Below, in pieces: positions 19,142 to 30,706 of a DNA stretch of 64,000 nucleotides. Origin of the DNA: Pythium myriotylum (taxonomy: Eukaryota; Oomycota; Peronosporomycetes; Pythiales; Pythiaceae); contig JALJCQ010000012.1 in NCBI GenBank assembly GCA_023091665.1, positions 496,001-560,000 of the forward strand, read 5' to 3'. The translations under genes and the position numbers were made by a program. Every line of letters starts with the position of its first letter. The stretch's first letter is position 1. The notes under the pieces are model-generated. The model saw only the letters and a program-made list of their open reading frames with translations, was not told where the DNA came from and did not search any database.

Positions 19142-22100
19142 TCACTGGAGCCGCGCCGCCTCCTTGTCGTCTCGCTGCACCGCCACCGACGACGCCCCGC
19201 AGTACGCCAGCAGCTTCTGCACGCGCTGCGCCTCGCTCTGCTGCCTCCTCGCGAGCTCCTCGCGCCACGCGAGCTCGGCGGCCTCGTAGAGCTTTTCCAA
19301 TAACGGAGACCGTGCCACGTGCGACTCGACGCCCTGGAGCTGCTGCACGAGCGCGAGCTGTCTCTCCTCGAGGCTTCTCCACGCGGTCTGCAAGGCCAGC
19401 AGCTGCGCCTCGAGCGCCGTACATCGGTCGGTCAACTGCGCGATCTGGGTCAGTCGAGACAGCCACGTGAGCTCAAGGCGGTCAGGAAATCACGCCAAAT
19501 CTCAGATCACCCTTTACGTACGGTTTGCTGGCTGCGGCGCTTCTCGGCCTCGAGCTCGCTGCGAAGCCGCTGGCTCGACTCGGCGCGACGCCGCTGAGCC
19601 GTGCGGAGCTCTTGCGTGAGCTGCTCGAGCTGGTTCTCGTAGCTCGCCTTCATCGCTCGCATCTCCTTGGCCAGTGCTGCCGCGAACGTGTCCTGGTCCT
19701 CATCTGGTCGACACGGGCAACCAAGTTGGTGGATGGCTAGAGAACAGGCAAGGGATCACAACGATGACCTACCTCGTGAGCGACTCGCAGTAGTGGCCTC
19801 GTCGGGCGAGTCGAGGGGCTCGGGCTTGGCAGACAGCAGTTGCTGGGCGACGGGCACGGTCTCTCGCCCGGCGGCGACGGCGTCCGAGAAGGGGCTCGCG
19901 CTCGGGGTCTTGGGGCGAGCGAGCGGCCTGGCTGACGACTCGAGATCCAGACCTTCCAGGCGGTTGCGCAAATGCACGAGCTGCCAGTCGGCCTCGTCCA
20001 GCTCGTGCTGGAGCGTTTCCCACTTGGTCTGCATCTCTCGCCACAACTCGCTCTGGTCACGCTGCAGGCTTTGCGCAAACTCGACCAGCGTACGCGGCGT
20101 GCGTTCGCGTTGGTCGCTTGGGAGGATCTGGAGGAGTTGCAGCTGCAACGCGAGTCTGGACGCCAAGAGGGAAACAGTCTGCCGGACAAGCGCGTGCTCG
20201 TCCTGGTTCCTGCTCTTGTCGCTGTCGATTCGACTCCTCTCCGTAACCAGGGCCTCTCGCTCTACCTTCAGCTGCTTCTTCTCGGCATTGAGCTCCTGCT
20301 TGAGCTTCTTGAGCGACCTATGCACACAACAAAGTAGTACTCTCGATCTGAGATACGAACAGCCAAAAACCAAAGCCCGACTCACTTTTGATCATCGAGT
20401 GATTTCCGTTCTCGTGCCGCGAGCAACGCGGCCTTGTTGTCAGGATCTTTACCTCGGGATGAGTCAACTTTTCCGAGCTTTTCTTCGAGTGCAGCGATCT
20501 TGAGCCGGGCCTTTTGCAAGTCGACGCGGGCTTCCGAGAGTGCGGAGCCCCGTGGTGTCGCCCGCTCATCTTGAAGTTTATGAAGCAGCACGTCGCGTTC
20601 ATCCAAGACAACGCTCAGCTGCTCGCGGATCTCGAGTTCCGCGGCGAGCGCGTTCTTGGCGGCCGACTTGCAGCTCTGAATCTCCTCGTTCATACGCTGG
20701 CGTAGCGACGCAAACATCTCGTTGAAGCGACACTCACTCGCCTGAATTTCGGCTCGAAAGCGAGCCTCTTGGGTCGCTGCGTCTCGCAATTGGCTCTCCA
20801 ACTCGCAAACCCGTTTTTCTAGCGCTTGTTTCTCGTCATCAAACTTCGGCTGCGCGTTGTGCTGCTGGATCGTGGCTTTTGCCAGCTCGATCTCTATGGT
20901 CAACGCGTGGATTCGCGCGAGTAGCTGCTTTTTCTGTTCGTCAAACTCTTGACACTCGCGCTCGCGCTGCTTCTTCCGCTCAGCGAGGCAAAGATTTGCC
21001 GTTTCGAGTTCGAGTGCGATAGTTTTCGCTTGAGCTGCCGTGTGATCCGCTCGCTCTCGCTCCCTCGTCAGCGAAACCCCGTGTTGTTCTCTTAACGACG
21101 CAATAGTCTGGCGTTCAACCGCCAGCGCGTGCTGCGCTGCGGCGATCTTCTGGTGCCACTCGGTCTCTTCTTCTTTCTGGCGTTGGCGTAACGCGTCTTC
21201 GTCTAGTGAGACCGAACGGCTAAGCTTCGTTTCAAGCAGAGTGAGCTGATTGGCCTGATGCTGCACAACCGAGGCTTGGCGTTCGGCATCGGCTTGAGCC
21301 TGTGTGAGTCTCAGCTCCGCCTGACGTAGAGCTACCTCTTGGCTCGAGAAAGACGTCTGCGTCTGCTGCAAGGCGACCTTGAGTTGCTCAATTGTCGCCA
21401 ACATACTGTTAGCCTCTTGTCGAAGTTGAGTCTGGATCGCGATTTCTCGATTTCGCTCTTTACGCAAATTCTCGACGTCTTTCTCAGTCAATGCGAGCTT
21501 CTTCTCGGCATTCTTTAGTTGGTTATTTAGCAAATCCGATCGCTCTCGCTCTCGTTTGACCGCGTCGTTTTGCTGCTGTGCCTTATTCCTGAGCTCTTCT
21601 TCGAGTTTCCGTATTCGTGCCGTGCATTGACGGTTGTCGTCTCGCAAAGCCTGCTTTTCTTGGTTTGCAGACTCCTCTAGGTGTCGATATCGTTCTCTCA
21701 AGGCGGTGAGCGTTTGATCCAAATCTCGCTCTCTCTCGTCTCGAATAACAGCCTGCCTCGCGTCGATTTCAGCAACTCACACCACACACCTCATAACCTC
21801 ATTCATATCCATGGGCCTACCTTCTCGTAAGCGTCCTTGGCAGCTTTTTCCACCGCGTCTTTCAGAGCAGCTTTTGCTGCTGCCACACCTAGCACATTCT
21901 GTTCAGCCTCGAATTTAGCAGCTTTCCACTGCCATCAATCCCAAATCAGTTCAGCCAGCCGCGGATGAATCTGGGACTTGACACAGACCTTCTCAGTCAT
22001 GGCGTTGTAATCTGTTTGAAGGTTAGCAATCTGCTCTTCCAGTCGTATCCGCTCTTTCTCCAACGCATTGACTTTCGCCGCAGTCTCCAGCTGCTTGTCC

Positions 22101-23573
22101 AGATCTATCTCGGGGCCCTGGACGCTTTCGTGAAGTATCTTTGCCGTCTCTTCAGCCGTTGCGACACCGAGTTTCCTCCTAACAGAGCCCCATTGCTCGT
22201 GCCCGAATCTCTTAGCGACTGCCTATGTCACCCAAAACTAGTTAGACCGTGTAACCCTTTGCTACAATTCCCTCTGCTCATTCTTTCACCTTGGCCAACG
22301 CGTCCTTGAAAAGCTCGAGCTGCTCATTCAGTCGTTCCACATGTCGCTCTTTGTCCTTGAGGTTCTTGACGAGCAACGCCTTCTCCGAGTGGAGACCGAG
22401 TATCGCTGAGCGGAATTTCTGTCCACGTATGCATCGTGTAATTCATCTTTCTACGAGAAAATAATCGTCTGAGGCACCTACCTCGACTCTCTGTAGGACA
22501 CCGACCATGCAACCCGTATAGATCGACGCTCCATCCAGACCACAACCATTGGCGAAGGGGGGACCCGGTCCTGGTGGACGCACTAACCTAATCGAATCGA
22601 ACGGTTCCTGCTCGGGTCTCTCTTCTGTCGTGTCTCCGTCGATGAGCACGTCTTTGATCTCCACAAATTGCTTCATCAGCTGGGTTAAAGTCTCGCCTAG
22701 CAATTCTTCGAGCTTTCGCTTAGCGCTGAGTAGTTGCCGAGAGTCGGACGAGAAATTGTAGCGAGCCAAAAGCGAGTGGATCGCAGTCTCACGCATGCTC
22801 TGAACGTTCTTGATGTGGGTGTGAGACCTCGACCGCTCGTGGTCGAGCAATTGGTGGCAAAATAGCACGTCAGCCTTTAGTTGTTGCATATAGGCCTCAT
22901 CGGGCGAACGCCCGCTGTCTCCTTGTGTCGCAGTCTCCGCTGAGGATTCATCAACCTCTGGTGAGTTCTCAACGGTAGCCCAGCGCTGAGAAACTGGGTT
23001 CGCTGCAGATGGAGGTGCTACATGAAGCCGCGACGCTCGTGAGCTTTCTCGCGCGGTGCTTGGACGCTGCTTAATCCCAAATACCGACGGTGGAGGCGCG
23101 CCAGGTGCTAATGACACGAGGTGAGACACCATTTTACGTAAAACGAAGTCCACAACACCCACCAGGTCGTCGCACGCCGCCGCTCTGTGGCCTGGTAGAA
23201 CGCACCAGTGTCAAACGTATCGGTTCTTCTCGCTGTGTTTTAGCAAGGAAAACACCAACGCACCGTTCGATTGGCCATGCACTCGGTGGCGGCTTGGACT
23301 GGAAGAAGAGCACGTCTGCCTCGCTCGTGTTGTTGTTCGAGGCCGCTCGCTCGCCTGTGATCTGCAGTTCTCCCAGCACAGCGTCTTTTTCATGGCCTCG
23401 TGCACTTGTCGGAGGCGTGAAGCCGCCTCCCGTCGCTCTATCGATCATCTATGAGACTTAAAAATCTACGAATACCGCCATGACCTGGCGTACCTGGCCA
23501 TGGTCTCGTTGAGGAAGAGCACGCCGGGCGACGTGTTGCGGCGCGCCACTTGCGGCCGACCGTAAAGCTCCAT
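19142..23573 (-). CDS. Large coiled-coil protein, 11 exons
   Basis: The exons, in transcription order, are 23573-23494, 23437-23264, 23184-22584, 22490-22482, 22418-22290, 22222-21989, 21928-21821, 21752-20386, 20317-19773, 19703-19522 and 19444-19142. All junctions are GT-AG and in phase, giving 1243 residues. The N-terminal 300 residues (start MELYGRPQVARRNTS) are Ser/Pro-rich; the rest is almost continuous Glu/Gln/Lys/Arg/Leu heptad-like coiled coil. There is no enzyme motif. Such proteins are commonly centrosomal, basal-body or flagellar scaffolds, but no specific family was recognised. Exon 4 is only 9 bp; skipping it, or retaining the 93-bp intron before it, also preserves the frame. 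The first ATG in frame was used. Confidence 0.82.
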
Positions 23574-24713
23574 CTCCGCTTCCTTCCCGTCTACCTGTCC
23601 ATCGACAGCGCCGACTTATGTTTCTCCCCAGTCGCCGCGTCGCTAAACTTGGCATTCGCTCTCTGGGATCCTCCAAACCAACGAACGAACGAACATGGCA
23701 GCCAACCAGAGAGCAAAGCGACTCTCGCGTCGATCGACTCCATCGAGCGCACCACTCGTTGCACCGCCATGCATCGGCCCACAGACTACTTGGTCCCCCT
23801 CGGCCACACCAACGGCAGCGCAGACCAACGGCAGTGTAGACCCGCGGAAGAAATGCGTCGGCGAGGAAGGCTACGGAACAGCAGTTTGAGCTTTCAACAG
23901 CGTCGTACGTTCGCGTCCGCCGGCCGTCAAGCTCAATCGGCGAAACTGCGTCGAGCCACGCGGTGCAACATGACTTGGTGACTTGGTATCAAGAAGAAGC
24001 AAGCGAATATTAGCATGGACACGGAAGCGACGACATGCGTGCCAATCGCATCTACATATGAGTTGCCACGAAAAGTGATCGCGGCAATGGTTGCAGCTGG
24101 AGTCCAGAAAGAGGCACTGAAGGGCAAAGACCTGCGCGTCATCCATGTTAATAGAGTGGACTCGGACGCATGGAAAGAGTTTTCGGATTTGGGCGCTCTC
24201 TCTTGGAAAGGTCGAGCCACTGGTGATGTTCCCATGTACTGAGTGCTCTCCGATTGCGATGGCTGGTGCTATTCAGGATCAAGCCAACAGCACCGTCAAC
24301 CACTTTGCACCACTTGGCATGAATGCAGTTGGGGCTCCAAGTTGAAGTGTGTCCGAATGTCACTATGGACGCCAAGTCCTTATACCGGGTTCCCCTCTCG
24401 AGTGCCATCTCGTAGTGCCCTCCCACCCTTTTCGCGACCTTTCAAGATCGCATTCATTTCATGTCGACCACACCATCCTCCCTCCCCGTGCGGTGCCACC
24501 AACCACCGGTTCCAATCTTCCCCCCTCATTCCGCAACCTCCCATCCCCTCCCGTTTACAAACCCCAAGTTCATCCCTGTTCGTGCGGTGCCACCAGGTTG
24601 CCATTTCCCAACCGCGTTTCTACCGTTTCTACCTCGGCACCGCCATCTCAATCGCATCCACCCGATCTCATCCATTCCTCGATCCTCCTCCTTCTCTCTC
24701 GCTCTCTCTCTCC
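23574..24713. other. 1.1-kb divergent intergenic region
   Basis: Shared upstream region of the coiled-coil gene (minus) and the purine gene (plus). A 75-codon ATG frame at 24015-24242 (plus) has a coding-like composition but no recognised family. A nearly pure pyrimidine run (24684-24713, CT repeats) ends directly at the purine-gene ATG and may be a core promoter or 5'-leader feature. Confidence 0.45.
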
Positions 24714-27700
24714 ATGGCGACTGCTCTCGCGCTGCTCGCGAGCGACCGCGCGCCCTCTGCGCTGCTGGACGCGGCGCGCGCGCTGCAGTCGCGCGGCCTG
24801 CGACTCGCGACGCTCGCGTCCGCGGCGCTCAGCGACGCGCTCACGGCCGCGCGCGTGCCCCACGTGGCCGTCGCGGCGCCCAGCGACGTCGCGCTGCTGC
24901 TCGCCGACCGCCTCGAGCTCGTGGTCGCGCTGCCGCCGGCCGCGCCACACGCAGACGAGCCGCTCAAGGCGCAGCACGCGCGGCTCGCGGCGTGGGTCTC
25001 GGGCGCCGCCGCGGTCGTGCGCGCGGCCGCGTGGAACTACCAGCAGACCGCCGTCGTGCTCGACGAAGACGCGCTCGCGACGCTCGCCGACAAGGTCTCG
25101 CGCGACGGATCGCTCGCGTTCTCGCTCGCCGAGCGCCGCGCGCTGGCGCAGAAGGCGTTTTCGCGCTTTGCGCAGCTCGACAGCGCGATCGCCTCGACGC
25201 TCGACGAGCAGAACGCGCTGCTCCACGACGTGCTGGTCGTCGGCGGCGGCGGCCGCGAGCACACGATCGCGTGGAAGCTCGCGCAGTCGCCGAGCGTGCG
25301 CACGGTGTTCCTCGCGCCAGGCAACGCCGGCACGGCCGCGGGCTTTGAGAACCTGGCCATCGGCGTCGACAAGCACGACGAGCTCATCGCGTTCGCGCGC
25401 GCCAAGAAGATCTCGCTCTGCGTCGTCGGCCCCGAGCAGCCGCTCGTGGAAGGGCTCGCCGACAAGATGAACGCCGCCGGCGTGCCGACGTTCGGTCCGA
25501 GCGCCAAGGCCGCGCAGCTCGAGGCCTCCAAGGCCTTCTCCAAGGACTTTATGGCGCGCAACGGCATCCCCACGGCCGCCTACCGCAACTTCACCAAGTA
25601 CGAGGACGCCAAGGCCTACCTCGACTCGATCGACCACAACATCGTCGTCAAGGCCTCGGGCATCGCCGCCGGCAAGGGCGTGCTCATCCCGACGACCAAG
25701 GAAGAGGCCTACGACGCGCTGAAAGAAGTCATGCTCGAGAAGGCCTTCGGCGCCGCCGGCGACGAGGTCGTGCTCGAGGAGTTCCTCACGGGCGAAGAAG
25801 TCTCGCTGCTCGCGTTCAGCGATGGCGAGCGCGTCGTGACCATGCCCGGAGCGCAGGACCACAAGCGTGTCTTCGACGCCGACCAAGGCCCCAACACCGG
25901 CGGCATGGGCGCGTACTCGCCGGCGCCGTGCCTCACGCCGGCGCTCGAGCGCGAGTGTATCGCGATTGTCGAAAAGGTCATCGCCGCCATGAAGGCCGAA
26001 GGCACGCCCTACGTCGGCGTGCTCTACCCGGGCTTCATGCTCACGCCCAACGGCCCCAAGATCATCGAGTTCAACTGCCGCTTTGGCGATCCGGAGACGC
26101 AGGTGCTGTTGCCACTGCTCAACAGCGACCTCTTCGAGATCTTTGTGGCCTGTGTGGAAGGCCGACTTGACAAGAAGCTCGTGTCGTGGAAGGATGCAGC
26201 GGCTGCGACCGTGATCCTTGCCTCGCAGGGCTACCCGGACAGCTACCCCAAGGGCAAGACCATCACGGGCATCGACGCCGCGAATGCGCTCGAGGACGTG
26301 ACGGTCTTCCACGCCGGTACGGCGTTCGACGCCTCCAAGAACCTCGTGACGTCGGGCGGTCGCGTTCTCGCGGTCACGGCTGTGCGCCCGACCATCGACG
26401 CTGCGATTGACCGTGCCTACGAAGGTGTCGCGCAGATCAAGTTTGAAGGTGCGCAGTTCCGCTCGGATATTGGTCTCAAAGGACTGCTCCACAGCGCCAA
26501 GCCCGTCAAGCTCGCCGTGCTTGGCTCCACTCGTGGATCAAGCATGCAGCCGATCATCGACGCCATCGCGGCTGGCCACTTGAACGCGACCATCGAAGTC
26601 GTCGTGAGTAACAAGGCCCACGCCGGGATCCTCGAACGCGCCAAGAACCACAACATTGAAGCGGTCGCGCTTGCATCGCAGGGCAAGTCGCGCGCCGAGT
26701 TCGACGCCGAGGTCTCCAAGGTGCTGCAGACCAAGAACGTCGACCTGGTGCTGCTGATCGGGTACATGCGTATTCTCTCGGCCGAGTTCTGCCAGCAGTG
26801 GGAGAACAAGGTGCTCAACGTCCACCCGTCGTTGCTGCCCGACTTCGCCGGTGGCATGGACCTCGCAGTTCACCAGGCTGTCATCGACGCCAAGAAGACC
26901 CAGAGCGGGTGCACTGTCCACTTTGTCACGGAGCAGGTGGACGCTGGCCCGATCGCCGTGCAGCTCAAGTGTCCAGTGCTTCCAACCGACTCGGCCGAGT
27001 CGCTCAAGGCGCGTGTCCAGCCGCTCGAAGGCACCGCTTTCCTCCACGCGATTCGCTTGTTCCAGACGGGCCGCCTGCTCAAGACCAAGCCCAAGAAGGA
27101 GATCACGTACGCTGACGCGGGTGTCAGCATCGATGCCGGCAACAAGCTCGTCGACATGATCAAGCCGTACTGCAAGTCGACTGTGCGCGTGGGCTGCGAT
27201 GCCGACCTCGGTGGTTTTGGTGGTCTCTTCGATCTCCAGGCTGCAGGCTACGACAAGGACACGGTGCTTGTCGCCTGCACGGACGGCGTTGGCACGAAGC
27301 TCCGCGTCGCGCAGCTTGCCAAGAAGCACGACACGGTCGGCATCGACCTTGTGGCGATGTGCGTGAACGACCTCATCGTGCAGGGCGCCGAGCCGCTCTT
27401 CTTCCTTGACTACTATGCTTGCGGCAAGCTCGAGGTGAATGAGGCCGCAGATGTGGTCAAGGGTATTGCGGAAGGTTGCCGTCAGTCGTTGTGTGGCCTT
27501 ATCGGCGGTGAGACGGCCGAGATGCCATCCATGTACCACGATGGCGACTACGATATGGCTGGCTTCTGCGTTGGCGCCGTCCGCAAGAGCGCGATTCTGC
27601 CGCTGCCAGTTAGCTCGGGCCAGGTTGTGCTGGGTCTCGCGTCTTCGGGTGTCCACTCGAACGGCTACTCGCTCGTGCGCAAGCTCGTTGATGTCTCGGG

Positions 27701-28145
27701 GCTCAAGTACAGCGACCCGAGTCCGTTTGCGCCTGGCCAGACGCTCGGCGAGAGCTTGCTCACGCCCACCAAGATTTACGTGAAGCAGCTCATGCCGACC
27801 GTCAAGAAGGGTCTCATCCACGCGCTCGCCCACATCACGGGCGGTGGTCTGCTGGAGAACATCCCACGCGTGCTGTCCAAGGATCTCGCTGTTGACATCG
27901 ACTGCTCGACCTGGTCTCTGCCGCCCGTGTTCAAGTGGCTTCAGCAGATTGGCAACATCTCGAACCACGAGATCGCGCGGACCTTCAACTGTGGTATTGG
28001 TATGGTGCTGATCGTGCCGCAGGAGAACGTTGCGCAGGTCGTCCAGGAAGTTGAGGCCACCGGCGAGAAGGTCTTCCACTTGGGCCACGTTGTACCCAAG
28101 CCCGCGGACGGCGAGCAGGTCATCCTGCGCGGCACGATCGCATAG
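24714..28145 (+). CDS. Multifunctional purine biosynthesis enzyme: PurH-like N-domain + GARS + GART + AIRS
   Basis: A single exon of 1143 residues from ATG ([10 protein letters not shown]). Residues 1-168 resemble the N-terminal cyclohydrolase domain of PurH at its start and end (the end reads [13 protein letters not shown]...[20 protein letters not shown]) but lack the central His/Lys active-site block. GARS (PurD), about 171-594, starts [11 protein letters not shown] and has an ATP-grasp core. GART (PurN), about 595-795, has NVHPSLLP and VDAGPI, the catalytic Asn/His and Asp. AIRS (PurM), about 797-1143, has [18 protein letters not shown] and [10 protein letters not shown]. The chain thus catalyses steps 2, 3 and 5 of IMP synthesis in the cytosol. 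Domain order differs from the animal enzyme (GARS-AIRS-GART). Strong G/C third-position bias suggests high expression. Confidence 0.95.
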   Translation: MATALALLASDRAPSALLDAARALQSRGLRLATLASAALSDALTAARVPHVAVAAPSDVALLLADRLELVVALPPAAPHADEPLKAQHARLAAWVSGAAAVVRAAAWNYQQTAVVLDEDALATLADKVSRDGSLAFSLAERRALAQKAFSRFAQLDSAIASTLDEQNALLHDVLVVGGGGREHTIAWKLAQSPSVRTVFLAPGNAGTAAGFENLAIGVDKHDELIAFARAKKISLCVVGPEQPLVEGLADKMNAAGVPTFGPSAKAAQLEASKAFSKDFMARNGIPTAAYRNFTKYEDAKAYLDSIDHNIVVKASGIAAGKGVLIPTTKEEAYDALKEVMLEKAFGAAGDEVVLEEFLTGEEVSLLAFSDGERVVTMPGAQDHKRVFDADQGPNTGGMGAYSPAPCLTPALERECIAIVEKVIAAMKAEGTPYVGVLYPGFMLTPNGPKIIEFNCRFGDPETQVLLPLLNSDLFEIFVACVEGRLDKKLVSWKDAAAATVILASQGYPDSYPKGKTITGIDAANALEDVTVFHAGTAFDASKNLVTSGGRVLAVTAVRPTIDAAIDRAYEGVAQIKFEGAQFRSDIGLKGLLHSAKPVKLAVLGSTRGSSMQPIIDAIAAGHLNATIEVVVSNKAHAGILERAKNHNIEAVALASQGKSRAEFDAEVSKVLQTKNVDLVLLIGYMRILSAEFCQQWENKVLNVHPSLLPDFAGGMDLAVHQAVIDAKKTQSGCTVHFVTEQVDAGPIAVQLKCPVLPTDSAESLKARVQPLEGTAFLHAIRLFQTGRLLKTKPKKEITYADAGVSIDAGNKLVDMIKPYCKSTVRVGCDADLGGFGGLFDLQAAGYDKDTVLVACTDGVGTKLRVAQLAKKHDTVGIDLVAMCVNDLIVQGAEPLFFLDYYACGKLEVNEAADVVKGIAEGCRQSLCGLIGGETAEMPSMYHDGDYDMAGFCVGAVRKSAILPLPVSSGQVVLGLASSGVHSNGYSLVRKLVDVSGLKYSDPSPFAPGQTLGESLLTPTKIYVKQLMPTVKKGLIHALAHITGGGLLENIPRVLSKDLAVDIDCSTWSLPPVFKWLQQIGNISNHEIARTFNCGIGMVLIVPQENVAQVVQEVEATGEKVFHLGHVVPKPADGEQVILRGTIA

Positions 28146-28203
28146 ACAGTCACCTCCTCTTTGTATTAGTGAAACACACAACCCCCAATATACTCAAAAC
28201 CCG

Positions 28204-28701
28204 TTAGGATACACTGTTGCGATGCACTAGCGCTAAGAGTGTGAGCAGGGCGAGTGCCGTCTCGCTGCAGACTAGGCTAAGTGCAATGGCGTTGAGGATC
28301 GCGTCGAGGCGCAGTCTACATGGAGCAGAAAAGTGAGTGGGCTGGTGAGAGGAGACGAAAATTCACACGTACACGTAGGTTTGGAGCTGGAGGTAGTAGA
28401 CATTGCAGGTGATCACGGGCACAGCAAGCACAAGCCCGAGTACGAGTGCAGCGAGTTGCTGTGTTTGGTTGCCCTTGGAGGCCTGAAAGAGCCTCGTCGA
28501 GTTGACAGCGTAGTAGAGAAACAAAAAGACCACCTCCCATCCGAGCGCGCCAGTCGGCGGGTATGGAAGCATCACTCCTAGTAGGGTCGCCATGAGCTCC
28601 CCACGAACCACTTATGCATCGTAATGGTCACCTTTGTAGATAAAGAGCACGAGCGTGGTCGCGACGAATGCGTAGAGGAAGAATTGGTGCAGCTGCAGCA
28701 T
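28204..28701 (-). CDS. TMEM216-like ciliary transition-zone protein
   Basis: Exons 28701-28632, 28577-28373 and 28315-28204 (introns 54 and 57 bp) give 128 residues with four membrane segments. The sequence carries the family hallmarks IYKGVMLPYPPTG, then FLFLYYAVNSTRLF, SKGN and YYLQLQTYVLRLDAILN, very close to animal TMEM216 (LYKGVLLPYP... LQTYVLRLE). TMEM216 belongs to the tectonic/Meckel complex that gates the ciliary transition zone, consistent with flagellate zoospores. Human TMEM216 is 145 residues; the start used here is an ATG within the first membrane segment, and a short upstream exon may be missing. Confidence 0.85.
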
Positions 28702-30706
28702 GGCCTGCAACAGCAGCGATGCGACCTGTGCTCACACGTCGCATACAGCTCCGGTCAACGGCCACTCGACTTATTCAAGATGAATGCACACGACACAGGG
28801 CGCTCACTGGAGGTGCTACAAGGACATCCCATTAGGGCCTGTGGTAAGCCCTCTCACGTATCTGCAATCCCCTCCCCACCTTTCATGGTGAGCTCTTGAG
28901 ATTCCTCGCGATCTTGAAAAGACGCAGAGCACATTGGCACTGTTCATGTCACTCTATCGAGTATAAACCGCATTACAATGACGTACTACCCATATAGTGA
29001 CATAGTTGAAGCCGGATGGTGTGGTCCACGCGAGCAAATCTCCCCGGATTTTAGCAGTATCCAATATCAGTAGATCGAGGTTACCTGCATTGTTGTTGGC
29101 TCGGACTAGATTGTCTGGTTTGTCCTGCTGGTAAAATGCAACCAGGAGGATCGTGAAGCACGCAGCCCAGTCGACGAGACCACCGGGAGGATGGTAGAGG
29201 CTCCATCGACAGCTTTTTGGATTCGACGCAATTGCTTGCTGTCAAGACCTTTCTGAAAAAGATCTTTGTTCTTGTTATCGACTTGGCAAGATCACGTCGC
29301 CAACAGCTGAATGGTGCTGTTGACAGTGCTGTGGATCCCTCCGGCATATCGCTTTCGTGTGCAGAAGAAGCACCCAAACAGCCTGTAGCATAGTGGGCCC
29401 TGGTTGCTTCAATCCGCCATTTGTGCGTACGGTATTGTACAACACTGGTCCATCCCGTGCAAATCACCCGCGACGTTCCCTTTCCGACTCGACCAAGCAG
29501 ACGAGGCGAGTGACCACGACGTGTCGGCACCTTCCAAGCGTTCTTCCGACCTTGGTCGCCGAGGCTTGAAGCGGCCCCGCAGTTCGCCCAGTAGTGCCAC
29601 CACTAAATATTACTAGGAATATGATACCAGAGACCGTCGGGCAATGATTCATTGCCAATCACATGGTCGCTGTACAAGAATCGTCGTCACCGAAACAGAT
29701 TTCAGCTGTGGTTTTGACGCACCAAGTGGCTGCTGAGGCTCCCTACCCACACGTTCGATTTATCGAGAACCAGCTGGGTCTTCCCGAGAAGATCTCTTCC
29801 CACGCGTGGGTGCGAGCTCGATTGTGCGGCAGGGAGCTCTCGGACGGCATTCAGACTTGGTCGTAACGCCGTGGAGCTTGGCGAGGCGTCGAGGCGACGA
29901 CAGCTTATCTCAGGACGGCGTCGCCTCGATTTGAGGGGGGAGGGCGCAGTCGTCAGGGATCACTCTGGGCCGGTTACGTGTTGAAATCGGGAGGAGACCG
30001 GGAGGGAGAGCGGCGAGGAACTTTCCAGTCAGCAGTCAGAGGATGGAGTCAGTGAGCACGATCGACAGGAGTTAGGGGATCTTGCATGCGAGATCAGACG
30101 GCGACGAGAAGAAGTGGACACTGCACGTGCTGAACATCTTTCTCAGAGGGCAAGAGACCCACGGCGAAAAGAGTTCCCCCAGAGGCACGGCCGGACGCTG
30201 CTCGAGTCGAAGAGGTGGAGGGAGGGTCCTTTGACACGCACGACCGACCGAGTGGCCTGGAAAAGGAGAGTGGGTCTCTCTTCACGGTTGGTAATGGCGG
30301 ACTGGGCACTAGCACGTGGCTCGTCGCTGTACAGCTCCGCACGTCCTTTCTGGGCTCGCAAGCGGCTGGTCTTTGCACCAGCCGCGCACATCTCTTTGTG
30401 GGACGCTCTCTTAAATCCGGTCCCGCCGTTCCCACGTATACAAACCGCAAGAGAGTTCTGCTAAACCCGATCGCGGTGTTGGAGAGGGGCAGTTTCCGCC
30501 TGCTTTCCCATATGATTGGTGCAATATCCTTCACGGACACTTCTCATTGGTGGAAATCGAGTTCGCCGCATCGCAACACACACTGATGACCCGGGGTCCA
30601 TGTCCAAGGCACGCCATCAGCTTCGCGCATCGCTCGGTTGTCGCGTCTCGGGAGAACGACGCGCCTCTGGAGCGCGAGACAGCACTCGGCGATTTCTCGA
30701 TCGGCC
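28702..30706. other. 2-kb region with unassigned coding-like fragments
   Basis: No complete gene could be built. Two plus-strand stretches look coding by composition. Bases 29404-29616 end in a basic Ser/Arg-rich stretch and TAA. Bases 29985-30464 are open without an early ATG and rich in Arg/Glu (EIRRRREEVDTARAEHL). They could be exons of an unrecognised gene or remains of a retroelement. The right end holds the promoter of the gene at 30707. Confidence 0.35.

Noticed and set aside
24648..26492. 614-codon minus-strand frame opposite the purine gene (also 26538-28181)
   Set aside because: A shadow of high-GC third positions; the plus-strand frame carries all catalytic motifs.
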